From: an uncultured Bacteroidales bacterium | GTDB taxonomy: Bacteria > Bacteroidota > Bacteroidia > Bacteroidales > UBA932 | Assembly (NCBI GenBank): GCA_900321715.1 | Contig: ONXC01000007.1 | Span: 1 to 64,000 of the forward strand | Reading direction: 5' to 3' | Length of the DNA: 64,000 nucleotides | Shown: positions 13,170 through 23,300 of the stretch, piece by piece | Position numbering within the stretch: the first letter of the stretch is position 1 | How the letters are laid out: every line of letters starts with the position of its first letter | Position numbers and translations under genes: made by a program | The notes under the pieces: generated by a model | The model's database searches: none | What the model saw: only the letters and a program-made list of their open reading frames with translations | What the model was told of the DNA's origin: nothing

Positions 13170-16100
13170 ATGAGAAACGCTTTTAAAAGCCTTCTGCTCG
13201 CATTCACTACGCTGATTGCGGGCACTGTCGCCTATGCTCAGGTGACAACTGCATCCATCGGTGGACGTGTTTCCGCTGCTGATGGTAACGTGGCAGGTGC
13301 AGCTGTGATTGCTGTTTATCAGCCCACCGCTTCCACCTATTACGCCGTCACTGACGCCAACGGTAACTACCGTATTAACGGCATTACCCCTGGCGGTCCC
13401 TACACCGTGAGTGTGGAAATGCTGGGCTACCGCAAGGTAGAGAACCAGAATCTCTATGCACCTCTGGGCGAGACCCTCATCGTCAATGCTGCCCTTGAGG
13501 ACGAATCCCTCTCCCTGGATGCTGTTGTTTTCGTTGCCGATGGCACCGACTCCAACATGAACATCGACCGCAGCGGTGCCGGTACTTCCGTGAGCCAGCG
13601 TACAATGCAGAGTCTCCCTACCATCAGCCGTAGCCTCAATGATGTGATGAAGCTCACTCCCCAGTCCTCCACCACAACCAACGGTCTGGCAGTAGGCGGC
13701 GGTAACTACCGCTCCTCTTATGTGACCGTTGACGGTGCTGCTTTCAACAACGCCTTTGGTATCGGCTCAAACCTGCCTGCCGGCGGTTCTCCTATCTCCA
13801 TTGACGCCCTGGAGCAGATGAGCGTGAACATCACCCCGTTTGACGTCCGTCACTCCGGCTTCACCGGTGGCGCCATCAACGCCGTTACCAAGAGTGGTAG
13901 CAACGTATGGCACGCTTCAGTTTATGACTACTATACCTCAGACAAGGTTCGTGGGTTCAAGCTTGAAGGCCAGGACCTCACCAAAAATACCTTCCTGGAC
14001 AACACCGTCGGCTTTACCGTAGGTGGCCCTATCGTGAAGAACAAACTCTTCTTCTTCGTGAATGCAGAGTATTCCTCAGACGTAGTTCCCGGTTCCAGCA
14101 AGGTGGTGAGCAGCGCCACTGGCGTCAATGCCGACCCTAACTTCAAGCCTAATACGGATGTCGTCCGTCCCACTCAGGAATTCATGGACGGCGTTCTCGA
14201 TTATCTGAACCAGACTTATAGTTACAATCCTGGCCGTTATCAGGGTTACTCCATCAGCACGCCTGACTATAAGATTATGGGTAGACTCGACTGGATCATC
14301 AACTCCAACCACCGCCTGAACCTGCGTGCCAGCTACACGCATAACGCTACAGCGTCTTCCCCTTCAAGCTCGGTTAACCCCATCAATCCCAACCCGTATG
14401 ATCGTAACAATTTCGGCCGTACTTCCACCTATGCTCAGTTCTTTGAGTCCAACCGCTACAACACAGACCAAAACTTCCTGTCAGTGGCTGCAGAATTGAA
14501 CTCACGCCTGTTTGACGGCAAGGGTGCCAATATGTTCCGTGTTACATGGTCACACCAGAACGAGCCCCGTTCCTTCGTTGGCGGTAACTTCCCTACCGTA
14601 GATATCCTTGAGAACTACAACGATGGAACCAACGACAACAAGGCTGTTCTTACCTCCTTCGGTCCGGATCCCTTCACCTATGGCAACCTTCGCGACGTTC
14701 ACACCATTGTTGCTACTGATGAGCTTTCCTACACCGTTGGCAAGCACAACATTGTAGGTGGTCTGCAGTATGAGTTCGACAACACCAAGAACGGTTACAT
14801 GCAGGGTGGTCTTGGCTACTATGTCTATGAGTCATGGGATGCATTCAAGGCCGGTGGCAAGCCCAGCGCTTTCGCCATCACCCACTCCAACCGTGACGAC
14901 CTCGCTCAGGTTTATCCTTCCTTCTATTTCCATCAGCTGTCCCTCTATGCCCAGGACGAGATTGAGTTCTCCGAGTACTTCAAACTCACCCTCGGTCTCC
15001 GCGCAGAACTGCCCATGTATCCTTCCATCCCCGGAAACGAGAACAAGGAATTCCTGGAGAAGGCTGCCACCAGCCAGAGCATGAGATACTTGGCCGCTAA
15101 CCGTTCCTTCCAGACCATGAGCACGGCCGATATGCCCAAGGCGGCTCTTAACATCTCGCCCCGTATCGGCTTCAACTGGGATGTCCTGAAGAACCGCAAC
15201 CTGGTTGTCCGCGGCGGCACCGGCCTGTACACCGGCCGTATCCCGTTCGTGTGGATTGTTTCCGTTGCCGGTAATAGCAACAACCTCCAGGCTCAGTTCA
15301 TCGATGCCGATGGAACCAACGCAAACACACCGAGTTTCCACGCCACTACCAGCGAGATTCTCGAGGACATTTATGGCGGTTCTTTCAAAGCACAGGATCT
15401 GTATGCTCCTACCGGCGCTACCATTCTGGACAAGAACCTGGTTATGCCTACTACCTGGAAGAGCTCCCTGGCCATCGACGGCCGTCTCCCTGGCGGTATC
15501 AAGGCTTCCCTGGAAGGCATCTTCAATTATGATCTGAATGCCGTTTATGCCAGGAGACTGGGTTATGTTGAGGATGAAGGTGTTGCCCTGCCCGGCGAAC
15601 CCGCAAAGCGCGCCCATTGGAAGAGTGAGGGTATCAAGAACTCCATGAACGGCACCATTGCTCCTTACTACATCACCAACACCAACCTGCACGGAACTTA
15701 CTACTCCATCACTGCAAGCCTCCAGAAAGACTTCAGCTTCGGCCTGTCCCTCATGGCTGCTTACACCCATGCCGGTTCCAAGTCCATCCAGGAAGGTTAT
15801 GGTGACCAGGTTTCTTCCCTGTTCAACGGCGGTAACTACAGCGTGAACGGATCCAATGCACCTGAACTGGGTCACTCCGCATTCGTTTCCCCGCACCGTG
15901 TCATAGCCAATGTCAGCTACAAGATCCAGGAAGGCCGTCACTTCGCTACCACCCTTGGTCTGTTCTATGAAGGCTTCAACCATGGCTGGCAGGGTACCTA
16001 CTCCTACACCCGCTTCTCTTACACCCTCAACAGCGATGTAACAGGCGTGGGCGGAGCACACAACCTGGTTTATATCCCTACGGATGACGAGCTTGCAGCT

Positions 16101-16478
16101 ATGCCTTTTGCCGATGACGCCAACAAGGCTGCTTTCGCCGACTTCCTCAAGACCGACAAATACATGAGTTCCCACCGCGGCCAGTACTCCGAGCGTGGCG
16201 CCATTGTGGCTCCTTGGCAGAACCGCATCAACATCAAGGTCGCCCAGGATTTCATCTTCTATGTTGCCAACAAGCCTACCACCATTCAGGTTGGTCTGGA
16301 CATCAACAACGTAGCTAACCTCCTGAACTCAAACTGGGGTACCAGCAAGCAGCTTAACACTCAGGATATCCTTGCTTACAAGGACGGTAAATACTCCTTC
16401 ACCGCCCCTGAATTCAAGACCTACCGCAACACGTTCAATACATGGCAGATGCTGCTCAGCGCCCGCCTGTTCTTCTAA
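13170..16478 (+). CDS. TonB-dependent outer-membrane receptor, Oar-like
   Basis: 1102 aa from the ATG at 13170, which gives a clean Sec signal (MRNAFKSLLLAFTTL to AYA). A carboxypeptidase-regulatory-like domain (about 25-115) comes first, then a plug (SLNDVMKLTPQ, GGNYRSSYVTVDG, VTKSGSN) and a large 22-strand-type barrel ending in aromatic residues (MLLSARLFF). The pattern is that of Oar-type TonB receptors. The ligand is not known; the neighbouring exported nucleases suggest nucleic-acid breakdown products or metals, but this gene is separated from them by a terminator. It has strong codon bias and only one GGCCGAT motif (15125). Confidence 0.88.
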   Translation: MRNAFKSLLLAFTTLIAGTVAYAQVTTASIGGRVSAADGNVAGAAVIAVYQPTASTYYAVTDANGNYRINGITPGGPYTVSVEMLGYRKVENQNLYAPLGETLIVNAALEDESLSLDAVVFVADGTDSNMNIDRSGAGTSVSQRTMQSLPTISRSLNDVMKLTPQSSTTTNGLAVGGGNYRSSYVTVDGAAFNNAFGIGSNLPAGGSPISIDALEQMSVNITPFDVRHSGFTGGAINAVTKSGSNVWHASVYDYYTSDKVRGFKLEGQDLTKNTFLDNTVGFTVGGPIVKNKLFFFVNAEYSSDVVPGSSKVVSSATGVNADPNFKPNTDVVRPTQEFMDGVLDYLNQTYSYNPGRYQGYSISTPDYKIMGRLDWIINSNHRLNLRASYTHNATASSPSSSVNPINPNPYDRNNFGRTSTYAQFFESNRYNTDQNFLSVAAELNSRLFDGKGANMFRVTWSHQNEPRSFVGGNFPTVDILENYNDGTNDNKAVLTSFGPDPFTYGNLRDVHTIVATDELSYTVGKHNIVGGLQYEFDNTKNGYMQGGLGYYVYESWDAFKAGGKPSAFAITHSNRDDLAQVYPSFYFHQLSLYAQDEIEFSEYFKLTLGLRAELPMYPSIPGNENKEFLEKAATSQSMRYLAANRSFQTMSTADMPKAALNISPRIGFNWDVLKNRNLVVRGGTGLYTGRIPFVWIVSVAGNSNNLQAQFIDADGTNANTPSFHATTSEILEDIYGGSFKAQDLYAPTGATILDKNLVMPTTWKSSLAIDGRLPGGIKASLEGIFNYDLNAVYARRLGYVEDEGVALPGEPAKRAHWKSEGIKNSMNGTIAPYYITNTNLHGTYYSITASLQKDFSFGLSLMAAYTHAGSKSIQEGYGDQVSSLFNGGNYSVNGSNAPELGHSAFVSPHRVIANVSYKIQEGRHFATTLGLFYEGFNHGWQGTYSYTRFSYTLNSDVTGVGGAHNLVYIPTDDELAAMPFADDANKAAFADFLKTDKYMSSHRGQYSERGAIVAPWQNRINIKVAQDFIFYVANKPTTIQVGLDINNVANLLNSNWGTSKQLNTQDILAYKDGKYSFTAPEFKTYRNTFNTWQMLLSARLFF

Positions 16479-16500
16479 CAGATTTGCGTATTGTTAAATT

Positions 16501-16530
16501 AGCCCGAGGCTCACTGAGCCCCGGGCTTTT
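16501..16530 (+). terminator. Terminator after the Oar-like receptor gene
   Basis: AGCCCGAGGCTC pairs with GAGCCCCGGGCT around CACT, followed by TTTT. Confidence 0.85.
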
Positions 16531-16549
16531 TATTACTGGAAAAAATGAT

Positions 16550-16557
16550 TATATTTG
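16550..16557 (+). promoter_or_regulatory. Promoter of the nuclease/lipoprotein operon, -7 box
   Basis: TATATTTG is 42 bases before the ATG at 16600. It probably drives the six-gene run to 26615. Confidence 0.6.
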
Positions 16558-16599
16558 TAATCTGAAAAAGGCAAGAATTAACCATAAATAACCCATAAG

Positions 16600-17961
16600 A
16601 TGAAACTAAAGAATCTCTTTTTTGCTGCAGCCGCCGTTCTAGGCGTAGTTGCCTGCCAGAACAAGCCTTCAGTAGCTGAGGGCGTTACCGTGGATCCTGC
16701 AGAGATCACGTTCGCAAAGGAAGGTGAAACCAAGGAAGTCACCATCACTACCGCCGACGAATGGAAGCTCTCGGTTCCCGAGGATCTTTCCTGGCTTGAA
16801 ATCTCTGACAAGAAAGGTACAGGTACCACCAAAATCACCCTCAAGGCAGCTGCCAATGACAGTTGGGACCGCTCCGGCAACATCACCGTGAAGGCCGGCA
16901 TGTACAGTGCAAGGATCAAGATTTCCCAGCCCGGTAAGGGTGAGAAGGTGGACAGCGAGATTGAAAAGCTCCTGTCCAGGACCCTCGGCAAGGACGAAGT
17001 AGTTGAAGGTGCAGTAGACCTCAAGGACATCCAGGTTGTTGCAAAGAGCAAAACTGCAGGTGTCATCTCTGACGGTACTGCAATGATTCTTGTTTACGGT
17101 TCATTCGATGCCGAAATCGGTGACAAGGGAGACCTCAAGGGAGACCTTACCGTCTACAGCTACCGCAACCAGGTGAAGAACGCCGTATTTACCAAGACCG
17201 GCAATGAAGGCGTAAGGTATGGTGAACCTCTGAATCTGAACGAGGTCCTTGATTCCTACGACTGGGAGAACTCCCGTATTGTTTACTGCGAGGCAAAAGG
17301 CACAGTCCGCTACGACGGCAGCAAGTACTACAACGTGTTCCTTGATGGCCGCTCAAAGGATGTCTCCATCCAGTACTGGGACGGAGATCTTGCCACCCTC
17401 AAGGACAAGATCGTTGAATTCAGCGGCTTCTTCGTAAGCGGAACCAACCACGTTGCAGTGTTCCCCGTTGGAGAGATTGAGATCAAGGGAGACGCAGAGC
17501 CCGAAGTAAAACCGGAACCCGGAGAGCAGACCCACCCTCTCACCAGCAACGTCACATGGCTTTCCGAGTATAACGCCGACACTTCCGCCTCTCCCGACAA
17601 GGCTACCATTAACGGTACCGAAAACGTTGACGTCCTTAAGCTTGGTACCGGTAAAAAATCCGGTTATACAACCATCACATTCCCTCAGGCATCAACCAAG
17701 CTCAGCTTCTATGCAATTGCATGGAACGGCAAGGCTGGAACCAACCTTGTTTTCAAGTCCGGAGAGACTGAGGTGGCAAGGGTAGATGGCCTCAACGCCA
17801 ATTCCGGTCTTGCAAACAAGTCCCCTTACACCATCACCATTGACGACAACGACTTCTACACAGTAACATTCTCCAGCGCTCTGACGGAGGTTGTCGTATC
17901 AACGGAAAGCGACAAGGAAGACTGTCAGCGTGCCGGCCTGTTTGGTGTGAATGCTGAATAG
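16600..17961 (+). CDS. Surface lipoprotein with BACON domain and OB-like domain
   Basis: 453 aa with a lipoprotein signal (lipobox VVA-C20). Residues about 28-105 form a BACON-type beta-sandwich (TITTADEWKLSV, SWLEISDKKGTG, GMYSARIKISQPG). Residues about 115-300 (GVISDGTAMILVYG, YYNVFLDGRSKDVSIQ, IVEFSGFF) resemble the OB-fold nucleic-acid-binding-like modules of Bacteroidota lipoproteins. The last ~145 residues look like a jelly-roll domain. No enzyme motif is seen, so a binding role at the cell surface is likely. It is the first gene of the operon with two exported nucleases. Confidence 0.75.
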   Translation: MKLKNLFFAAAAVLGVVACQNKPSVAEGVTVDPAEITFAKEGETKEVTITTADEWKLSVPEDLSWLEISDKKGTGTTKITLKAAANDSWDRSGNITVKAGMYSARIKISQPGKGEKVDSEIEKLLSRTLGKDEVVEGAVDLKDIQVVAKSKTAGVISDGTAMILVYGSFDAEIGDKGDLKGDLTVYSYRNQVKNAVFTKTGNEGVRYGEPLNLNEVLDSYDWENSRIVYCEAKGTVRYDGSKYYNVFLDGRSKDVSIQYWDGDLATLKDKIVEFSGFFVSGTNHVAVFPVGEIEIKGDAEPEVKPEPGEQTHPLTSNVTWLSEYNADTSASPDKATINGTENVDVLKLGTGKKSGYTTITFPQASTKLSFYAIAWNGKAGTNLVFKSGETEVARVDGLNANSGLANKSPYTITIDDNDFYTVTFSSALTEVVVSTESDKEDCQRAGLFGVNAE

Positions 17962-17994
17962 TATAGCAGTAATTGATTTTTAACTACTTAACCT

Positions 17995-18036
17995 AAAAGG
18001 GCTGCCCGGAGACAAACTTCGAGCACCCTTTTGGGT
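17995..18036 (+). terminator. Terminator-like hairpin between lipoprotein and nuclease genes
   Basis: AAAAGGG (17995-18001) and CCCTTTT (18026-18032) pair, extended by TGC/GCA with a bulge. The trailing T-run is short. It may lower expression of the downstream nuclease and receptor genes relative to the first gene. Confidence 0.5.
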
Positions 18037-18052
18037 CTTTAAAAGCTGAGAT

Positions 18053-19225
18053 ATGAAATCCAGAATCCTTGGTCTTGCGGCCTTGCTTGCAGCAGCTCTG
18101 GCGGTTCTTTCCTGCCAGGGCACGGGCCCTTCCGGTGAACAGGATGTCATTCCGGTAATGAAGGTGCCCCGTGAAACGGAGGCCGCCAATGGCGGCTCCC
18201 AGTTTGTAAAAGTTGCCGCTGCAGGGCAGTGGTCCCTGTCCGTGGATTATATTGACGGTGACGGCTGGATTCATCTCAGTAAAACCACGGACAGCGGTAA
18301 CGCCTCCGTGGATATGACCATAGACCCCAATGATGCGGAGACCCCCCGCAAGGCAACCCTTGTCCTCAAAACCTCAAATCATGAGGTCTCCAAGGAAATT
18401 ACCCAGATGGGTAAGGTAACTGCCGCCACTTCCGGCTGGCTTGAGCTTCCCGCCTTTGAGCAGAAGGACGGATTCTTCTTTGGCACCCACTCCATGGACG
18501 GAGGTGCGTATGTCAGCAAGGAGAAGAGCGGCGTACGCAACTGGTCGTTCTACTATGACTATGCGGCCTATGTCTCCTGGTGGGTGGCATATCCCCTGAA
18601 CTCGTCGCTACGAGGTAGTGGTAGCCGAAGTGATAATTGGCAGGCTACAGACCCTCTTCTTCCAGCATCGGCCGTGTGCGATATCTCTAATGGATCATAT
18701 GGTGGCTATAGTTTTTCCTCTGGCGGATGGACTCGTGGTCACCAACTTCCCTCTGCCGATAGGCTGGACTACGCTGCTAATACATCTACGTTCTACCCCA
18801 CGAATATGACTCCGCAGGATTATAATTTCAACTGCGACATTTGGGCCGATCTAGAAAATCAGGTACGTGATTTTGCCACAAGGTCAGATACTCTTTACAT
18901 ATGCACCGGGGCTGATGTAAGGTCTTCTACTCAAAGATCTGGCAGCAAGACCGGGCATCAGGCGCTGGTCCCAACTCATTACTACAAGGCTTTGTTAAGA
19001 AAAAAAGGGTCTGATTACTCTGCTGTGGGTTATTATTTACCCCATAATATGGGCCCCGAGGCAAGTGATTATATGGGTGATTATAGGGACTACGTCTGCT
19101 CAATCTCCGAGCTTGAGTCCCTCACCGGCATAGACTTCTTTGTTAACCTTCCGGCCCTTCTTGGCGCAGACAAGGCAAAGGAAATAGAAGAGGCATCCCC
19201 TTCAGAAACACTGAAAAACTGGTAA
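18053..19225 (+). CDS. Exported DNA/RNA non-specific endonuclease, lipoprotein with BACON domain
   Basis: 390 aa. A lipoprotein signal ends at the Cys of LSCQG. Residues about 35-125 are a BACON-like sandwich (FVKVAAAGQWSLSV). The rest is a beta-beta-alpha-metal nuclease of the Serratia type: catalytic H230 in TRGHQLPSADR, then NMTPQDYNFNCDIWADLE with the expected metal-ligand asparagine (N260). It should cut DNA and RNA outside the cell while anchored to the outer membrane. Bases about 18600-19085, covering the catalytic core, use more A/T-ending codons than the flanks. It is 4 bases upstream of a second nuclease gene. Confidence 0.88.
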   Translation: MKSRILGLAALLAAALAVLSCQGTGPSGEQDVIPVMKVPRETEAANGGSQFVKVAAAGQWSLSVDYIDGDGWIHLSKTTDSGNASVDMTIDPNDAETPRKATLVLKTSNHEVSKEITQMGKVTAATSGWLELPAFEQKDGFFFGTHSMDGGAYVSKEKSGVRNWSFYYDYAAYVSWWVAYPLNSSLRGSGSRSDNWQATDPLLPASAVCDISNGSYGGYSFSSGGWTRGHQLPSADRLDYAANTSTFYPTNMTPQDYNFNCDIWADLENQVRDFATRSDTLYICTGADVRSSTQRSGSKTGHQALVPTHYYKALLRKKGSDYSAVGYYLPHNMGPEASDYMGDYRDYVCSISELESLTGIDFFVNLPALLGADKAKEIEEASPSETLKNW

Positions 19226-19228
19226 CCT

Positions 19229-20305
19229 ATGAAAAGAACCATCGTAATAATCGCAGCCCTTGTGCTGCTGGCCATTCCCCGTAACGCAGATGCCCAGAAG
19301 CATCGCAGCTATGTGATTGGCTTCTACAACCTTGAAAACCTCTTTGACACTTACCACGACGAAGGCAAGAACGACTACGAGTACCTGCCGGACGGCGCCA
19401 ACGAGTGGACAGAGGAAAAGTACGCCAAGAAACTCAGGAACATGGCGCGCGTTATTGCCGATATGAAAAAGGACAACGGCGCCTGGCATGCCGTCCTAGG
19501 CGTATCCGAGGTTGAGAACCGCCACGTCCTTGAGGACCTTGTATCAGAGCCCGCAATAGCGGAGGCCAACTATCAGATTGTCCACTACGACAGCCCTGAC
19601 CGCCGCGGCGTGGACTGCGCGCTTTTCTATCGGCCCCAGATTTTCAAGTACATCACCTCCGAGGCCATCCCGTTCACCTTTGAAGATTCCCGCATAGACT
19701 GGAGCCAGTGGACCGAGGAAGAGAAGGAAGCCTTCCGCACCCGTGATGTCCTGATGGTCCGCGGCACCATTGACGACGAAATGTTTGCATTCTTCGTGTG
19801 CCACCTTCCTTCCCGTCTTGGCGGAAAGGGGGCCGATCTCCGTCCCCGCGGCGCCGAGATTGCCTACCAGAGGGCCATGGAACTCCAGGAGGAATTCCCC
19901 GGAATCAATATTGTGGTGATGGGCGATATGAACGACAACCCTACGGATGTGTCCATGACCGATTACCTCCATGGCAAGGAATTCATCAAGGATGTCACCG
20001 ATGAAGACTTCTTCGATCCCTTCCTGAGCATGATAAAGGCCGGCTACAGCTCTCTCTATTACAGGGGTGCAGGCAATATCTTTGACATAGTGATGGTGAA
20101 TAACGCCCTGGCAAATGCCCCTGCCGGCACTTTCCAGATCCAGCCCATCATCAAGAAGAAGTTCTATGGCCGCGTTTTCTCAAAGCCCTATATGACCAAT
20201 CAGAGCGGCCAGTACAAGGGCACCCCGTTCCGCACCTTCTCCAACGGCGCATTCGTGAACGGCTACTCTGACCACTATCCCACATACATTGTGATCAAGA
20301 AATAA
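19229..20305 (+). CDS. Exported endonuclease/exonuclease/phosphatase-family protein
   Basis: 358 aa with a Sec signal (MKRTIVIIAALVLLAI to ADA). All core motifs of the EEP fold (DNase I/ExoIII/sphingomyelinase clan) are present: FYNLENLFD, GVSEVENR, HLPSRLGGKG, GDMNDNP and the terminal SDHYP. The likely activity is phosphodiester hydrolysis of nucleic acid or nucleotides in the periplasm or outside; a phospholipid or sugar-phosphate substrate cannot be excluded. Placed between a Serratia-type nuclease and a TonB receptor, nucleic-acid degradation is the best reading. Confidence 0.88.
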   Translation: MKRTIVIIAALVLLAIPRNADAQKHRSYVIGFYNLENLFDTYHDEGKNDYEYLPDGANEWTEEKYAKKLRNMARVIADMKKDNGAWHAVLGVSEVENRHVLEDLVSEPAIAEANYQIVHYDSPDRRGVDCALFYRPQIFKYITSEAIPFTFEDSRIDWSQWTEEEKEAFRTRDVLMVRGTIDDEMFAFFVCHLPSRLGGKGADLRPRGAEIAYQRAMELQEEFPGINIVVMGDMNDNPTDVSMTDYLHGKEFIKDVTDEDFFDPFLSMIKAGYSSLYYRGAGNIFDIVMVNNALANAPAGTFQIQPIIKKKFYGRVFSKPYMTNQSGQYKGTPFRTFSNGAFVNGYSDHYPTYIVIKK

Positions 20306-20314
20306 CTAATCGAT

Positions 20315-23300
20315 ATGACTAAGAAACTATTACTGACCTTCGCTGCAGCCCTGTCGGCCGTGAGCCTTCTGGCCCAGGCGCCGCAGTTTGTGGATCCCGG
20401 CACCAGGGACGGCTATGCCGGCGGCGTGAAGGGTAAGGTCGTGGACCGTAACGGCCGTGCGCCCATCGAGAACGCCCAGGTTGTCCTCATGCAGGGCGCA
20501 GAGCAGATAGAGACCGTACAATCGGCCCAGGACGGCTCCTTCCTTATTTCCTCCCTGCCGGATGGTACGTATGTCCTCAGGATCACCGCTCCGGAGTTCC
20601 TGGAGTCCCAGGTTCAGGTGACGGTAACCGACGGTTACGTGAAGAACATGTTCAACCTTTCCCTCACCGGAATCCAGCATGTGACGGACGTAGACGACGA
20701 CTCCTTTGCCAACTTTGACATGGATGACAGCGGCTTCAACGACAACCCCACCATCCTGTTCGGCAGCAATGACGTGTTCAACAACATTGCCGGCTTCAAC
20801 TTCTCCGCAGTGCGTTTCCGCGCCCGCGGTTACAGCTCCGAGAGCCAGGAGGTTTACCTTGCAGGCGTAAAGATGAACGACGCTATCACCAGCTACGGCC
20901 CGTTCTCCCTGTGGAGCGGCCTCAACGAGGCTATGCGTTCCAAGGAAACCGTGAACGGCGTAGAGGTAAGTGACGTTGCCCTTGGCAGCTACAACGGCGT
21001 TACCAATATCTTCGGCACGGCCTCCGAGGTCCGCAAGGGCCTCCGCGGAAGCGTCCTCACCAACAGCGCCCTGTACCGCCTGCGCCTCATGGCCTCCTAT
21101 GCTACCGGCCTTATGGACAACGGCTGGGCATTCGCGGCCAACGTGAGCGCCCGTCTTGGCGGCAACGACTGGATTGACGGTGTGTATTATCGCTCTTTCG
21201 CATATTATCTTTCGGCCGATAAGATTTTCAACGACACCCATAAACTGAGTTTTGCCATCTTCGGCACCCCCGGTGAAAGGGGAGCGCAGAACTCATCCAC
21301 CCAGGAGGTCTATGATCTCATGGGAGACAACATGTATAACTCCAACTGGGGTTATCTGAACGGGAAGGTCCGCAACACCCGCGTGCGTAAGACCCATGAG
21401 CCCATCGCTTTCCTGAAGTGGGACTTCACCCCTTCGGATAAGTTTGAGAGCCATACCACCCTCCTCTTCCGCTTTGGCTCCAACGGTTATACCGCCATGG
21501 ACTGGTACAATGCCCAGGACCCCCGTCCGGACTACTACCGTAACCTCCCTTCATACCTCTATAACCCGGATCCGGATTACAAGCGCAACAATCTGGACAA
21601 GGCAACGGAAGCCTTCCAGGCATGGAAAGCCCATGATCCTTCAACCGTCCATTTCAACTGGGACCGCATCTATCAGGTGAACCAGATGAGCGAAGGCGGC
21701 CGCAGCAAGTATGTCCAGGAAGAGCGTCGCGTAGACCAGAGGGACCTCAACCTTGCATTCAACTTCAAGTATCGGCCCCTCCAGAACCTCAAGGTTACTG
21801 GTGGCCTGAACGGCAAGATCAACAAGACAGAATACTATAAGGTGCTGGCCGATCTACTTGGCGGTCAGTACTTCGTGGACATTGACAACTTTGCCGACAG
21901 AGACTTCGCCGCAGAGCCCTACATGGCCCAGAACGACCTTGACTACTACCTCTCACATGGCGGTCAGGCACGTATCCTCCACAAAGGAGACAAGTACGGC
22001 TACGACTACAACGTCCATGTGATCAATGCCGGCGGCTGGGTGAACGGAGAGTACACCATCGGCAACCTTGACATCAACCTTGGTGCACGCCTTGGTTTCA
22101 CCAGTTTCTGGCGTGAGGGCCTTGTGAGAAAGGGCCTCTTCCCCGGAATGGAGTATACCGATCCCCTTACCGGAAATACCGTAGAGCCTTCCGCAGAGGG
22201 TGGCATCTATTCCACCTCAAAGGGTAATTCCAACAAGGCCAACTTCCTTACCTATGCCGGTAAGCTTGGTCTCAATTATGTGATCGGCGGCAATATGAGG
22301 GTATACGGAAACGTGGGCTATTTCCAGGATGCCCCTACTTTCCAGCAGGTGTTCGTGAGCCCCCGTACGCGTAACGACATGGTTCAGAACCTGAGCCCCA
22401 TCAAGACCTTCTCCTCCGACATAAACTGGCAGTTCAGCGGCAGCGGCATCAACGCCCGTGTAACCGCCTACTACACCACCATCAAGGGCCAGAGCAAGGT
22501 CATGAGCGCCTACGACGACGTCCAGAACGCCTTCTCAAACTTCGCCCTGAGCGGAATCGACCAGCGCAACATGGGTGTCGAGCTTGGCTTCAAGGTCCCC
22601 ACCTACATTGTTCCCAACCTCTCCGTACAGGGTGTCCTTTCACTTGGGGAAGCAATCTACACCTCCAATCCCAAGATGATGCAGACTCTGGATAACAGCG
22701 CAACGCCCGTTGCCTTTGACGGACAGTACATAATTGACGTTCCCTACTGGAAGGAGAGCCCCGTGTACAAGAAAGACGCCTGGGGCAACTACACTGCAGC
22801 ACTTGACCGCAAGCAGAAGCACTACGTGCCGTCAACACCCCAGACGGCCGCATCCCTTGGCCTGAGCTGGAACTACAACTATTGGTTTGTTGAGGCCGAT
22901 GTAGAATACTTCGACCGAGCTTACCTAGACATGAACCCTCTCTACCGCACCCAGTACGCTGTTGAAGGCCCGGACCGCAACGTCTATTTCGACGCAGAGG
23001 AAGAGCTGGCCGCCATCGGCCGTAATCCGGAAGAGGATTCTATCGGCCTTAACGAGATTGAGGCCATGACCACCCAGGAGAAGTTTGCTCCTGCATTCCT
23101 TCTCAACGCATCCGTTGGTAAGTCCTGGTATATCCAGCGCAAATACCAGCTTGGATTCTCGCTCAACGCCAAGAACCTCCTGAACAACAGGAACGTCAAG
23201 ACCGGCGGTTACGAGCAAACCCGTATGGTGGACAACACCGCCTCCAAGACCCGTTACTACCGCTTTGACTCCAAGTACTTCTACATGTCCGGTATCAACT

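Noticed and set aside
14832-16175. 447-codon open frame on the minus strand opposite the Oar-like receptor gene
   Set aside because: It lies fully inside a well-supported TonB receptor gene and shows no domain; long antisense frames follow from the codon bias of the sense gene.
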